A stretch of 64,000 bases of DNA from Acidimicrobiia bacterium (GTDB lineage Bacteria; Actinomycetota; Acidimicrobiia; Acidimicrobiales; Poriferisodalaceae): contig JAJECP010000011.1 of the NCBI GenBank assembly GCA_022821985.1, positions 1 to 64,000 of the forward strand, in the 5' to 3' direction. Below are positions 8,930-17,303 of the stretch, one piece after another. Both the position numbers and the translations under genes were made by a program. The notes under the pieces were generated by a model. That model did no database searches. It was given only the letters and a program-made list of their open reading frames with translations, and was not told the origin of the DNA. Position 1 is the first letter of the stretch; every line of letters starts with the position of its first letter.

Positions 8930-9634
8930 ATGTCCGCGAACTCGACATCGGACGGCGCTGCACCGCGCAACTTCGCCGCCAGTGATCACGAGATCGGCCT
9001 GCCGGAGTTCACCACCGAGCAGCTGCTGCTGATCAAGCAGGGTTCGGCTCGGCTGCGCGACGAGTTCGATGGCGTCTTCAATGCCGAGACCATCGAGCGC
9101 TACATGCTCGACTCACGCACGAAGCTCAAGGCCGGGGCGAGGCTGCTGGACTGGCTGCCGCTGCTGATCGAACGCTTCACCCGCGACCGCTTGCGAGCGC
9201 TCAAGCGTCTCGAAGTCGGCTCGCTCGACGTACCCGCCGTGCTGTTCCTGTGCACGCACAACGCGGGGCGCTCCCAGATGGCGGCCGGCTGGCTCCGGCA
9301 CCTTGCGGGCAGCCGCGTCGACGTGTTCTCGGGCGGTTCGGATCCCGGGCTCGAGACCAACGCCGCCGTCATCAAGGCCATGGGCGAGATCGGTATCGAC
9401 ATCACCGGCGAGTACCCCAAGCCGTGGACCGATGAGATCGCCCGGGCGGCCGACGTGATCGTCACCATGGGATGCGGCGACGCCTGCCCGATCTTCCCCG
9501 GCAAGCGTTACGAGGACTGGGAACTCACTGACCCGTCAGGCCAAGCGATTGAGGTTGTGCGGGAGGTACGCGACGACATCGGCCAGCGCGTCGGCGCGCT
9601 CTTGGCCACGCTCAATATCCCCGCGGCGGCCTAG
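8930..9634 (+). CDS. arsC: Arsenate reductase, low-molecular-weight phosphatase type with helical N-domain
   Basis: The 234-residue product has two parts. Residues about 25-95 form an all-helical domain (RLRDEFDGVFNAETIERYML) as in actinobacterial arsenate reductases. Residues 100-234 are a low-molecular-weight tyrosine phosphatase fold with the catalytic CX5R loop CTHNAGR at 108-114 and the later VTMGCGDACP and WELTDPSG segments typical of ArsC. In actinobacteria this architecture is linked to mycothiol/mycoredoxin-dependent arsenate reduction. The ATG at 8930 follows AGGAG; the frame is open upstream, but that part is antisense to aroK and is not used. No arsenite exporter or ArsR gene is adjacent, so an orphan detoxification gene or a relative acting as a phosphatase are both possible. 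Confidence 0.85.
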   Translation: MSANSTSDGAAPRNFAASDHEIGLPEFTTEQLLLIKQGSARLRDEFDGVFNAETIERYMLDSRTKLKAGARLLDWLPLLIERFTRDRLRALKRLEVGSLDVPAVLFLCTHNAGRSQMAAGWLRHLAGSRVDVFSGGSDPGLETNAAVIKAMGEIGIDITGEYPKPWTDEIARAADVIVTMGCGDACPIFPGKRYEDWELTDPSGQAIEVVREVRDDIGQRVGALLATLNIPAAA

Positions 9635-9686
9635 TCGCTGCGCTCACGGCCGCTCGGGCCACGGCTTCGCCATTCGGCTCAGCCCC

Positions 9687-11270
9687 TTAGGAGGCGACTG
9701 CAGTAGTCGAAGGGCCTTGGGGCGGCAGGCCGATCGGGAAGGCGTCCCGGACAGCGGCGTCGATGGCGGGGCTGATGTGCGACGGCCAGTGGCTCTCGAG
9801 CGTGGCCACCACATGGTCGTGGGCCACATCGTGTGCAGGCCGGCTGCCCGCCTCGGTCCAATCCTCGGGAGTGTCCCGGTTGGACACCAGCGGGTAGAGG
9901 TACTCGGTTTCCATGAGCTCGAGCGTCTGCGGTGAGCCCAGGAAGTGGCCCGGCCCGGCGATGACCTCGCCGATGAGCTCTGCCGACAGCGTGTCGGCGT
10001 TCACCTCGATGCCGCGCACGGTGCGGTTGATGGCGCCGAGCATGTCGTTGTCGATCACCAGCGCCTCGTACGAGCACGCCAGCAGACTCGCCAGCATCCC
10101 CGCCGACTCATAGACGATGTTCGCGCCCGCATGGCCGGCCAGCCCGACATTCAGACCCTTCTCGTAGCCGGCTTGAGCGTCGTTCACCTTGGAGTCGGTC
10201 ATTCCCGCCGCCACGCCGGTGGGCAGCCCGAGCCAGTGGCCGACTTCGGCCGCTGCGGCATTGAGGATTCCCTCCTCGCCCGATCCCCCGCTCATGGCAC
10301 CCGTGCGCAGGTCCGACACGAACGGCCACAGGCCCAGCAGGCAGGGATGGCCCGGCGACAGCAGGTTCACGAAGGTCAACCCCCCGAGACACTCGGCCAC
10401 CGCCTGCGCCAGAGCGCCTGCGAGCGCCGCAGGCGCAGTGGCACCGGCCTGCAGCGCCGACAGCAGGTTGATGGGCATGCCGGTGCGCACCTGCGCGACG
10501 AGGCACCTCGCCGAGTCGTAGGCAAAGCGCAGCGGCGGCACGACGAACGTGTTGTTGGCCGCGATGAACGGACGCTTCGCGAACTCGCCCTCGCCTCCCA
10601 GCACGAGGTCGAACATCTCGACCGACTCGTACACCCACTCCGGCTCGAACCACGACGATCCGCCCGGCTTGGTGGTGCTGCACATCACTGCGTATGCAGT
10701 GGTCATGTCGAGGTCACGGGTCTCGACCATGTCGCGTGCCACCACCGTGCGCACGTAGAAGTGCAGGTTGTCGAGCGTGTCGACCAAGCGGCCGCAGTCG
10801 TACACGTCCTGCGCGAGCGAATCGCGGAACGTGCCGGTCTCGTGGTCGTACATCATCACCGCAGCGCCGGACGTGCCGAAATAGACGTGCTCGCCGCCCA
10901 CGTGCACCGACTGATCGTCGTCGAAGCCGTGCCAGATCCACTCCTTGGCCGCCGTCTCGATGGCGCGTTCCACGACGCCGCGAGGCAGGTGAATGCGTCC
11001 GTTGTCGTCGACCCACCCGCCCACAGGCGTCGCCGCCTCGACGAACTCGTCGAGGGGATCGCCCATGCCGACGTCTTCGAGCAGCCCGAGTGCGGTGTCG
11101 TACACCTGCTGCATGTCGCTCTCGGTCAGCGGTTTGAATCGGCCCGCGGGCAGGCCGGGGCGAACCGGCCTGCGATCGCGCTCAGGTGCTGCTTCGCGGA
11201 CGGCGATGCGGCCGGCTCGGCCGCCGCCGCGGCGCCGGCGGGGTGCCTCGCCGGTGTCGGTCTCGCTCAT
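9687..11270 (-). CDS. Trimethylamine-methyltransferase (MttB) family protein, non-pyrrolysine
   Basis: The 527-residue product matches the MttB superfamily: FKPLTESDMQQVYDTALGLLEDVG near the start, an HGFDD segment, TTKPGGSSWFEP, and Gly/Ala-rich TIM-barrel segments (SGGSGEEGILNAAAAE). No internal amber codon interrupts the frame, so it belongs to the non-Pyl group, some of whose members demethylate quaternary amines such as glycine betaine and pass the methyl group to a corrinoid protein. No corrinoid partner is encoded nearby. Residues 1-40 are Arg/Gly-rich and poorly conserved. Its ATG overlaps the stop of the upstream flavin/folate dehydrogenase by four bases (ATGA), indicating coupled translation and a shared role in methylated-amine breakdown. 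The substrate is inferred, not shown. Confidence 0.85.
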   Translation of the reverse strand: MSETDTGEAPRRRRGGGRAGRIAVREAAPERDRRPVRPGLPAGRFKPLTESDMQQVYDTALGLLEDVGMGDPLDEFVEAATPVGGWVDDNGRIHLPRGVVERAIETAAKEWIWHGFDDDQSVHVGGEHVYFGTSGAAVMMYDHETGTFRDSLAQDVYDCGRLVDTLDNLHFYVRTVVARDMVETRDLDMTTAYAVMCSTTKPGGSSWFEPEWVYESVEMFDLVLGGEGEFAKRPFIAANNTFVVPPLRFAYDSARCLVAQVRTGMPINLLSALQAGATAPAALAGALAQAVAECLGGLTFVNLLSPGHPCLLGLWPFVSDLRTGAMSGGSGEEGILNAAAAEVGHWLGLPTGVAAGMTDSKVNDAQAGYEKGLNVGLAGHAGANIVYESAGMLASLLACSYEALVIDNDMLGAINRTVRGIEVNADTLSAELIGEVIAGPGHFLGSPQTLELMETEYLYPLVSNRDTPEDWTEAGSRPAHDVAHDHVVATLESHWPSHISPAIDAAVRDAFPIGLPPQGPSTTAVAS

Positions 11271-13777
11271 GACCGCAAGCCCCGGTTCTGCGGGTCGTAG
11301 GCCGCCTCAGCGAGCACCGTCGCGGTGCGCCGCTCGCCGAGCAGGTCCAGCTCGAAGGTGCTGCCGGGGGCTTCGAACCGGGGGTCGACGTACACGAAGG
11401 CCAAGCTGCGGCCCACGGTGTGTCCCCAGGCACCGCTTGTGCCGATGCCCATGGGCTCGTCGCTGCCCGGCGCAAAGGCCGGCTCGTTGCCGCGGACGTC
11501 GTTGCCCATCGGACCCATCTCGGTGTCCACCTCGCAGTACACGAGCACCATCGACAGCGCTTCGCCCTGCTGCTCAGACTCCCGGCGAGCCTGTGCCGCG
11601 TCACGTCCGATGAATGAGCGGCTGTAGTCCACGAACCGGCCGAGCCGGGCTTCGACCGGCGTGATCTCGGTGGTGAGCTCGCTGCCCCACGCCTTGTAGG
11701 CCTTCTCGATGCGCATGACGTTCATGGCGTAGCTGCCGAAGTGCACCAGGCCGTGGGGCTCGCCGGCTTCGGCGACTGCGTCATACACGCGGGCCAGATC
11801 GTCCATCGGGCAGTGCAGCTCCCAGCCCAGTTCGCCGACGTAGGACACCCGCAGCGCGATGACGGGCACGCCTGCCACCGAGATCTGCTGGGCAGTCAGC
11901 CAGCTGAATGCGTCGTTGCTGAGGTCGGCGTCGGTCACCGGCGACAGCACGTCACGTGCACGCGGGCCGGTCACCCCCAAGATGGCGGTGCTGTCGGTGG
12001 CGTCGCGCACACTCACCTGCTCGTCGGCCTCGACGTGATCGCGCAGCCAGTCGAGGTCGTGGCTCTGGCCCATGATCGCGGAGGCCAGCCAGAACCGGTC
12101 CGGCGCCAGCCGTGCAATGGTCATCTCGCACTCGATGCCGCCTAGCTCGGTGAGCATGTGCGTCAGGCGGATGCCGCCGTCGCGCCCGGGCAGGCGGTTG
12201 GCTGACAGCCGATCCAGCAGGGCGGCCGCATCGGGCCCGGTCACCTCGAACTTGGCGAAGGCGCTCAGATCGGCCACGCCCACCCGCTCACGAACGCCGC
12301 GCACCTCGGCGCCGACCACGTCGTGCGCATTGGAGCGGCGGAACGAGTGGGCCTCTGGTGTGCCGTCGGGCGAGAAGTACTGGGGGCGCTCCCACCCGTA
12401 GATCTCCTGCCACTGCGCTCCCAGCGCGTCAAAGCGGCCCCACAGCGGCGTGGTCTTGACCGGCCTGCCGGCGTCTCGCTGCTCGCCCGGCAGCCGTACT
12501 TGGTACATCTCGTGATACTCGTCGAGCGCCTTCTCGAGGGCGAACTGCGACTTGGGGCCGGTGTGGTCGCCGAAGCGGCGCGGATCCATGGCGCGCACGT
12601 TGATCTCGGTCTGGCCGTGAACCATCCACTGCGCCAGGAACTTCCCGGCACCCGGGCCTTGGGTGATGCCGATGGATGCCCCGTTGCAGTGCCAGTAGTT
12701 GCGCACCCCCGGTGCGGGCCCCATGAGATAGCCCGAGTCGGGGGTGTGGGTGATCGGCCCGGACACAACTTGCTTGATGCCCGCGTCGGACAGCACGCTG
12801 ATGCGCTGCTGAGCGAAGTCGAGGCATTCTTCGAGTACGTCGAGGTTCTCGCCGGGCAGGTGGAAGTGCAGGTCCCAGTCGATGCCGTCGACGCCGTAGG
12901 ACCGGGAGCCGGACATCTCGTACGGCCCAATGAGCAGGCCATCGATCTCCTGGCGGTAGTAGCACGAGGCGCGGGGATCGCGCACCACTGGCAGTTCGAA
13001 ATCGAGGGCTTCGAGGGCGGGCACGGTCTCGGTCACCAAGTACTGGTGGATGACCGACACGATCGGAACGTCGAGCCCGATCATGGCGCCGAGCTGGGGT
13101 GCGTAGTGCCCGGCGGCGTTCACGACGTGCTCGCAGTGGATGGTGTCCTGCTCGTCGCGGCCGTTCGAACCGTTGCGGCGGCGGGCCGGATCGGCACCGC
13201 CGCGCACGATCGTGACATCCCAGCTGCCGTCGGGGCGCTGGGACATGCCGGTCACGAGCGTGTGGCGCATGATCCGGCAGCCGAGGTCGCGGGCACCCTT
13301 GGCCATGGCGTTCGTGCAGCTCGACGGATCGGTCCAGCCGTCATGGGGTGTGTAGAAGCCGAGTCGCACGTCGTCGAGATCGGTCAGCAGCGGGTGCCGT
13401 TCGGCAATCTCCGCGGGGCCGATCAGATGCGACTCGACGCCGATCTGGGTGAGCATGGCGTGGACGTAGTGGTGCCAGTCGGCCTCGTCGGCCGTGCGCG
13501 CCAATCGGATGGCGCCGCAGCCGTGCCAGCCCGCCGACAGTCCTGTCTCGGCTTCGAGGCGCGGGTAGAGAGCGACCGCCTCCTGGTGCACCTTGGCCAT
13601 GTTGAGATCGCCGATGAAGTTCGGGATCAGGCCGGCCGCGTGCCAAGTGGACCCGGACGTCAGCTCGCCCTTCTCGACGAGGATCGTGTCGGTCCAGCCC
13701 TCATGCGCGAGGGCATACAGCAGGCCGGCCCCCATGGCTCCGCCGCCGATGATGACGCATTGCGCGTGTTCAGGCAT
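11267..13777 (-). CDS. Dimethylglycine/sarcosine dehydrogenase-type FAD oxidase with C-terminal GcvT domain
   Basis: The 836-residue product starts with a Rossmann FAD motif (VIIGGGAMGAG, residues 8-18) and SGSTWHAAG, where His46 is the site of covalent flavin linkage in dimethylglycine and sarcosine dehydrogenases. The DAO domain spans roughly 5-390, followed by an FAO_M linker (about 390-445) and a tetrahydrofolate-binding GcvT domain (about 450-830) with GELGWELHCP and RIEKAYKAWG. The family oxidises N-methyl groups and captures the carbon as 5,10-methylene-tetrahydrofolate. It is first in an operon with the MttB-like gene (four-base overlap), consistent with stepwise demethylation of a betaine-type compound. 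The ATG at 13777 has only a weak upstream purine box. Exact substrate unresolved. Confidence 0.88.
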   Translation of the reverse strand: MPEHAQCVIIGGGAMGAGLLYALAHEGWTDTILVEKGELTSGSTWHAAGLIPNFIGDLNMAKVHQEAVALYPRLEAETGLSAGWHGCGAIRLARTADEADWHHYVHAMLTQIGVESHLIGPAEIAERHPLLTDLDDVRLGFYTPHDGWTDPSSCTNAMAKGARDLGCRIMRHTLVTGMSQRPDGSWDVTIVRGGADPARRRNGSNGRDEQDTIHCEHVVNAAGHYAPQLGAMIGLDVPIVSVIHQYLVTETVPALEALDFELPVVRDPRASCYYRQEIDGLLIGPYEMSGSRSYGVDGIDWDLHFHLPGENLDVLEECLDFAQQRISVLSDAGIKQVVSGPITHTPDSGYLMGPAPGVRNYWHCNGASIGITQGPGAGKFLAQWMVHGQTEINVRAMDPRRFGDHTGPKSQFALEKALDEYHEMYQVRLPGEQRDAGRPVKTTPLWGRFDALGAQWQEIYGWERPQYFSPDGTPEAHSFRRSNAHDVVGAEVRGVRERVGVADLSAFAKFEVTGPDAAALLDRLSANRLPGRDGGIRLTHMLTELGGIECEMTIARLAPDRFWLASAIMGQSHDLDWLRDHVEADEQVSVRDATDSTAILGVTGPRARDVLSPVTDADLSNDAFSWLTAQQISVAGVPVIALRVSYVGELGWELHCPMDDLARVYDAVAEAGEPHGLVHFGSYAMNVMRIEKAYKAWGSELTTEITPVEARLGRFVDYSRSFIGRDAAQARRESEQQGEALSMVLVYCEVDTEMGPMGNDVRGNEPAFAPGSDEPMGIGTSGAWGHTVGRSLAFVYVDPRFEAPGSTFELDLLGERRTATVLAEAAYDPQNRGLRS

Positions 13778-13840
13778 GCTCAGTGATGCCGGGCCTGCTC
13801 AGACATACACAGGTCCCCATTTGTCCAGGCCAAACGTGAG

Positions 13841-13858
13841 CCGAACCCCCCGGTTCGG
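13841..13858. terminator. GC hairpin downstream of minus-strand ATPase gene
   Basis: CCGAACC (13841-13847) pairs with GGTTCGG (13852-13858) over a four-C loop. It lies between the stop of the ATPase (13927) and the start of the dehydrogenase (13777) on the same strand and is followed on the minus strand by a short T-containing stretch (GTTTGG). A second inverted repeat (GGTGCGCG/CGCGCACC, 13879-13910) sits next to it. Likely terminator separating two transcripts. Confidence 0.5.
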
Positions 13859-13926
13859 GCCCCGTGGCATGCCGACATGGTGCGCGCAAATTACCACCGC
13901 TCCGCGCACCACTGCGCGCATTGGGG

Positions 13927-15615
13927 TCAGCTGGATTCAGACGGCGAGTGATATTCCAGCAACGAGGACTGACCAAGCATGGCGACGATCCTCAGGTTGC
14001 GCTCATTGCCGTGGGCATCAACAAGGTTGAGTACCTCGTCGCCAACAGCGAAGTGAACCGGTTGCTGTTGGCCGCCGTTGACAGCGACGTTGGTCGTGTA
14101 GAGGTACGTCGTGCCGTCCCGTTCGAGAATCGGGTTCAGTCGGCCTTCGATGCCCGGCAGTTCTCCGGTCTGATCTTCGAAGATCACCGAGCCGCCGCCG
14201 CTCAGCGGTTCCAGCTCGACACTCAGCGCACCGCTAGCCGGAATCCAGCCCGTCGTGACATGAGCATTCAGACTCGGTCCGGCGACGAACACCGTCATGG
14301 GGAGAGCATCGGTGTACAGGTCGAGCCGTGCCACGCCTCTCGCGTCCGTCGCCGCGCCGCGACGGGTGCCATTGGGGAACAGCACCAAGACGTCGGCATC
14401 GGCGACGGGCGCGCCCTCGCAGCTGACGATCACGGCCGTCTCAGTGTCGAATCGCTCGAGTGCCGACGGAAACTCCCCGAGCGGCACTACCTCGACTTCA
14501 GTCCGTGACTGTGCCTTCTCGCCACCGAAGACGATCATCTGCGCTGTGACGCCGGGCACCGTCTGCGCGACGCGTCGAAGCGGCCGGAACCAATCCTGCG
14601 CCACGGTTGCACCGGACTTCACCTCGATGGCGCAGATGCCGCGCCCTGTCTCATAGAGCAGGTCGCACTCCAGGCCGCCCGACTCGCGGTAGAAGCTGAA
14701 CCGAGGGTGACGACCACGGTTGTAGCTGTACTTGATCGATTCGGCGACGACGATGTTCTCAACGAGTTGACCGCGCAAGGGATGCGTCGCCACCTGACTG
14801 GCATCTCGGATTCCCAGCAGGTAGCTGGCGAGGCCGACATCGTAGAAATAGAGCTTCGGTGACCTCACCAGCCGCTTTCGAATGTTCGCGAAGTACGGCT
14901 CGAGCCGGAACGCGATGTAGCTCCGCTCCAGCACGGCGAGCCAGTGCCGGACGGTGGTGTGCGTCACCCCGAGGTCTTCCCCGAGCGACGACAGGTTCAC
15001 GAGCTGGCCGATCCGCCCCGCGCACAGCGCTGCGAACTGGCGGAACGTCGGGAGATCGCCGACGCCTCCCATCCGACGCACGTCGCGCTCGACGTAGGTG
15101 TCGAAATAGTCGGCGAGCACTTCTCGGGGATCGAGGCCTTGGTCGATAATGCGCGGGTAGAAGCCACTGTGCACCAGTTCGTTCAGCGAATCTGCACCGC
15201 CCGCCCGGCGATGTTCCTCGAAGGAGAAGGGAAGCAGGCGAAGCTGCGCTATCCGTCCGGCCAGAGACTCGCTGATTGCCTCGTTGAGCTTGAAGTTCTC
15301 GCTGCCGGTGAGCACATACTGGCCGTTCGCCCCGCTGTCGTCCGCCAGCTCCTTGAGATACGAGAACAGGAACGGCACATGCTGGACTTCGTCGATCACG
15401 GCAGGCCTGCCGAGATCACGGAGAAACCCTCGTGGATCTCGCTCGGCTTGTCCCCGGACGTCGGGCGCATCCAAGCTGATGTACTTGACGTCAGAGGAGT
15501 CGAACACGGACTGGCAGAGCGTCGTCTTGCCGGACTGCCGCGGCCCGGTCACCGACACGAATGGGTACTGCCCAAACAGACGCAGCAGTCGATCCGCAAT
15601 CTCTCGGCGAATCAT
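13927..15615 (-). CDS. AAA_14/DUF4143 ATPase with unusual C-terminal beta-rich extension
   Basis: Residues 1-390 of this 562-residue product are a standard AAA_14 + DUF4143 protein: Walker A GPRQSGKTT (24-32), Walker B AVIDEVQHVP, YVLTGSENF, SLAGRIAQLRLLPFSF, and the nuclease-like C-part GLECDLLYETGRGICAIEVKSG with the ExK signature. This family is widespread, often horizontally mobile, and of unclear function. The extra 160 residues are not part of the usual family (members are 380-430 residues); they look like a carboxypeptidase-regulatory-type beta sandwich followed by another beta domain (VIFEDQTGELPGIEGRLNPI). ATG 15615 is preferred over 15645 because the family begins close to MIRREIADRLL; the 15645 start would include a palindrome. 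Divergent from the next ATPase. Confidence 0.85.
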   Translation of the reverse strand: MIRREIADRLLRLFGQYPFVSVTGPRQSGKTTLCQSVFDSSDVKYISLDAPDVRGQAERDPRGFLRDLGRPAVIDEVQHVPFLFSYLKELADDSGANGQYVLTGSENFKLNEAISESLAGRIAQLRLLPFSFEEHRRAGGADSLNELVHSGFYPRIIDQGLDPREVLADYFDTYVERDVRRMGGVGDLPTFRQFAALCAGRIGQLVNLSSLGEDLGVTHTTVRHWLAVLERSYIAFRLEPYFANIRKRLVRSPKLYFYDVGLASYLLGIRDASQVATHPLRGQLVENIVVAESIKYSYNRGRHPRFSFYRESGGLECDLLYETGRGICAIEVKSGATVAQDWFRPLRRVAQTVPGVTAQMIVFGGEKAQSRTEVEVVPLGEFPSALERFDTETAVIVSCEGAPVADADVLVLFPNGTRRGAATDARGVARLDLYTDALPMTVFVAGPSLNAHVTTGWIPASGALSVELEPLSGGGSVIFEDQTGELPGIEGRLNPILERDGTTYLYTTNVAVNGGQQQPVHFAVGDEVLNLVDAHGNERNLRIVAMLGQSSLLEYHSPSESS

Positions 15616-15643
15616 GACCCTATGGTAGCCGCGGAGAATGCAC

Positions 15644-15661
15644 AATCTGAACGTTCAGATT
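15644..15661. promoter_or_regulatory. Perfect 18-bp palindrome in divergent ATPase promoter region
   Basis: AATCTGAACGTTCAGATT is fully self-complementary and lies 29 bases upstream of the minus-strand ATPase start. A third half-site, TCAGATTGC, follows directly at about 15662-15670. The dyad symmetry and position are typical of an operator for a dimeric repressor; no candidate regulator is adjacent, so autoregulation or an unlinked factor would be needed. Inference from symmetry only. Confidence 0.6.
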
Positions 15662-15757
15662 TCAGATTGCATATTCACCTGCGGACACACGACGTCGCCA
15701 GTCAGGCCGCAGGTGTGGCGCGACCGCAGTCGACGCACTGCTGTTTGTGCGATTTCA

Positions 15758-15791
15758 GCGTTGTATGTCGTGCTGACACGCCATACAACGC
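15758..15791. promoter_or_regulatory. 10-bp inverted repeat just upstream of plus-strand ATPase start
   Basis: GCGTTGTATG (15758-15767) and CATACAACGC (15782-15791) are perfect inverted arms separated by 14 bases, ending 22 bases before the ATG at 15814. The second arm abuts the ribosome binding region (GAGGTAGGA). It could be an operator overlapping the promoter or an RNA hairpin in the 5' leader. Confidence 0.6.
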
Positions 15792-15813
15792 GATATCGAG
15801 GTAGGATTCCGGC

Positions 15814-17088
15814 ATGGCTGGCACCTACCTGCGCCGACATGTCGACGGGCTGCTCGAAACGCACCTCGCGGAGTTCCCCGCGATCATGCTCGTCGGGCCA
15901 CGCGCCTGCGGCAAGACCACGACCGCCGCACGGCACGCCGCCGCCGTGCTCAGGCTCGACACCGCACAGGGCTCCGATGCTCTGCGCGCCGATCCGGACG
16001 CCGCGTTGCGCAACCGGCCCGAACCGCTGCTGCTCGACGAATGGCAGGAATACCCGCCGGTGATGGGCGCAGTGAAACGAGCAGTGGACGCCGAACGGCG
16101 ACCCGGGCGATTCCTCATCACCGGTTCGGCACGCTCCAACACCGACGAGCGACTGTGGCCCGGGACTGGCCGTGTCGTGATGCTCCCCATGTACCCGCTG
16201 ACCGTGGCCGAGACACGGGGCAGGCCGCTTCGGCCGTTCATCGACCGTGTCGTCGCCGGCGAAGTGCTCTCCGGCGACGAAGCGGTGCCCGACCTCTCCG
16301 ACTACCTCGGCATGGCGCTGCGAGGCGGCTTTCCCGAACCTGCGCTCGAACTCGGCGAGGCAGGCGCTCAACACTGGCTCGCGAGCTACGCCGATCAGGC
16401 AGCGCTACGCGACGCCCGTTCTCACGACCGCATGCCCGACGCATCTCGCCTGCGCAGGTATCTCGAGGCACTGGCACTCAACTCGGCCGGAACCCCGCAG
16501 GACAAGACTCTGTATGAGGCCGCCGGCATCGACCGCAGGACGGCCCGGGTGTATGAACAGCTCCTCAGCGATCTCGTGCTGGTCGATCACCTCGAAGCCT
16601 GGTCCACGAACCGGCTCAAGCGCATGAGCCGCACACCGAAGCGATACCTCATCGACTCAGGGCTGATGGCCGGCATCCTCGGACTGGGTCACGAGGACAT
16701 CCTGGGCGACAGCGCGATGCTGGGTGCCCTGATCGACACCTTCGTCGCGGCCCAGCTCCGCGCCGAGGCCCCCGCTGCCGCAACGCGCTACCGACTCTCG
16801 CACCTGCGAGACCAGAACGGCCGGCGAGAGGTCGACGTGATCGCCGAACTGCCCCGCGGACGCCTGATCGGCATCGAGATCAAGGCAGCCGCCAGCGTCC
16901 GGCGCAGCGACGCCCGTCATCTGGCTTGGCTCCGAGACTCCATAGGCGAATCATTCGTAGCGGGCCTCGTGCTGCACACCGGCCACGACACCATCCAACT
17001 CGACGACCGGATCGTCGCCGCCCCCATCTCAGCGCTGTGGTCCCCCAGGCCCAACTGCCAGCAGAGCTTCACGACTCAAGGGGACTGA
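15814..17088 (+). CDS. AAA_14/DUF4143 family ATPase
   Basis: The 424-residue product has Walker A GPRACGKTT (residues about 30-38), the LLLDEWQEYP Walker B segment, RFLITGSARSN sensor region, a winged-helix-like middle part (DKTLYEAAGIDRRTARVYEQLLSDL), and the DUF4143 C-part with REVDVIAELPRGRLIGIEIKAA, a restriction-endonuclease-like E...ExK pattern. It is the second of four such ATPases in the window but clearly divergent from the others in sequence (LDEWQ in place of IDEVQ). It starts at ATG 15814 after GAGGTAGGA and reads away from the first ATPase through a palindrome-rich promoter region. A strong hairpin terminator follows at 17128. Family function is not established; association with mobile or defence loci is common. 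Confidence 0.85.
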   Translation: MAGTYLRRHVDGLLETHLAEFPAIMLVGPRACGKTTTAARHAAAVLRLDTAQGSDALRADPDAALRNRPEPLLLDEWQEYPPVMGAVKRAVDAERRPGRFLITGSARSNTDERLWPGTGRVVMLPMYPLTVAETRGRPLRPFIDRVVAGEVLSGDEAVPDLSDYLGMALRGGFPEPALELGEAGAQHWLASYADQAALRDARSHDRMPDASRLRRYLEALALNSAGTPQDKTLYEAAGIDRRTARVYEQLLSDLVLVDHLEAWSTNRLKRMSRTPKRYLIDSGLMAGILGLGHEDILGDSAMLGALIDTFVAAQLRAEAPAAATRYRLSHLRDQNGRREVDVIAELPRGRLIGIEIKAAASVRRSDARHLAWLRDSIGESFVAGLVLHTGHDTIQLDDRIVAAPISALWSPRPNCQQSFTTQGD

Positions 17089-17127
17089 TCCATAAGCCTC
17101 GCGCTTGGCATCGCAGCACATAATGCT

Positions 17128-17153
17128 CGAAGGCCCGCCGAAGCGGGCCTTCG
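17128..17153. terminator. Strong bidirectional hairpin terminator
   Basis: CGAAGGCCCGC (17128-17138) pairs perfectly with GCGGGCCTTCG (17143-17153) over a CGAA tetraloop: an 11-bp GC-rich stem between two convergent genes (stops at 17088 and 17304). It lacks a long T-run on either side, as is common in high-GC actinobacteria. Confidence 0.75.
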
Positions 17154-17303
17154 CCCAGCCACCGGAAGCGACTGGGGGGATATGCCAGCAGGATATATCA
17201 CACGCGTGACACTGACTACGGCGCCAACGCATTCGAGGGCGTCAGGCCGTTGACCTCCACAGTCTGCGCCCTGCGGCGATTCCACATGCAGTTCAATGCA
17301 GAC

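Noticed and set aside
11182-11604. Short minus-strand frames overlapping the MttB and dehydrogenase junction.
   Set aside because: Ser/Arg/Ala-rich translation with no motif, fully inside known genes.
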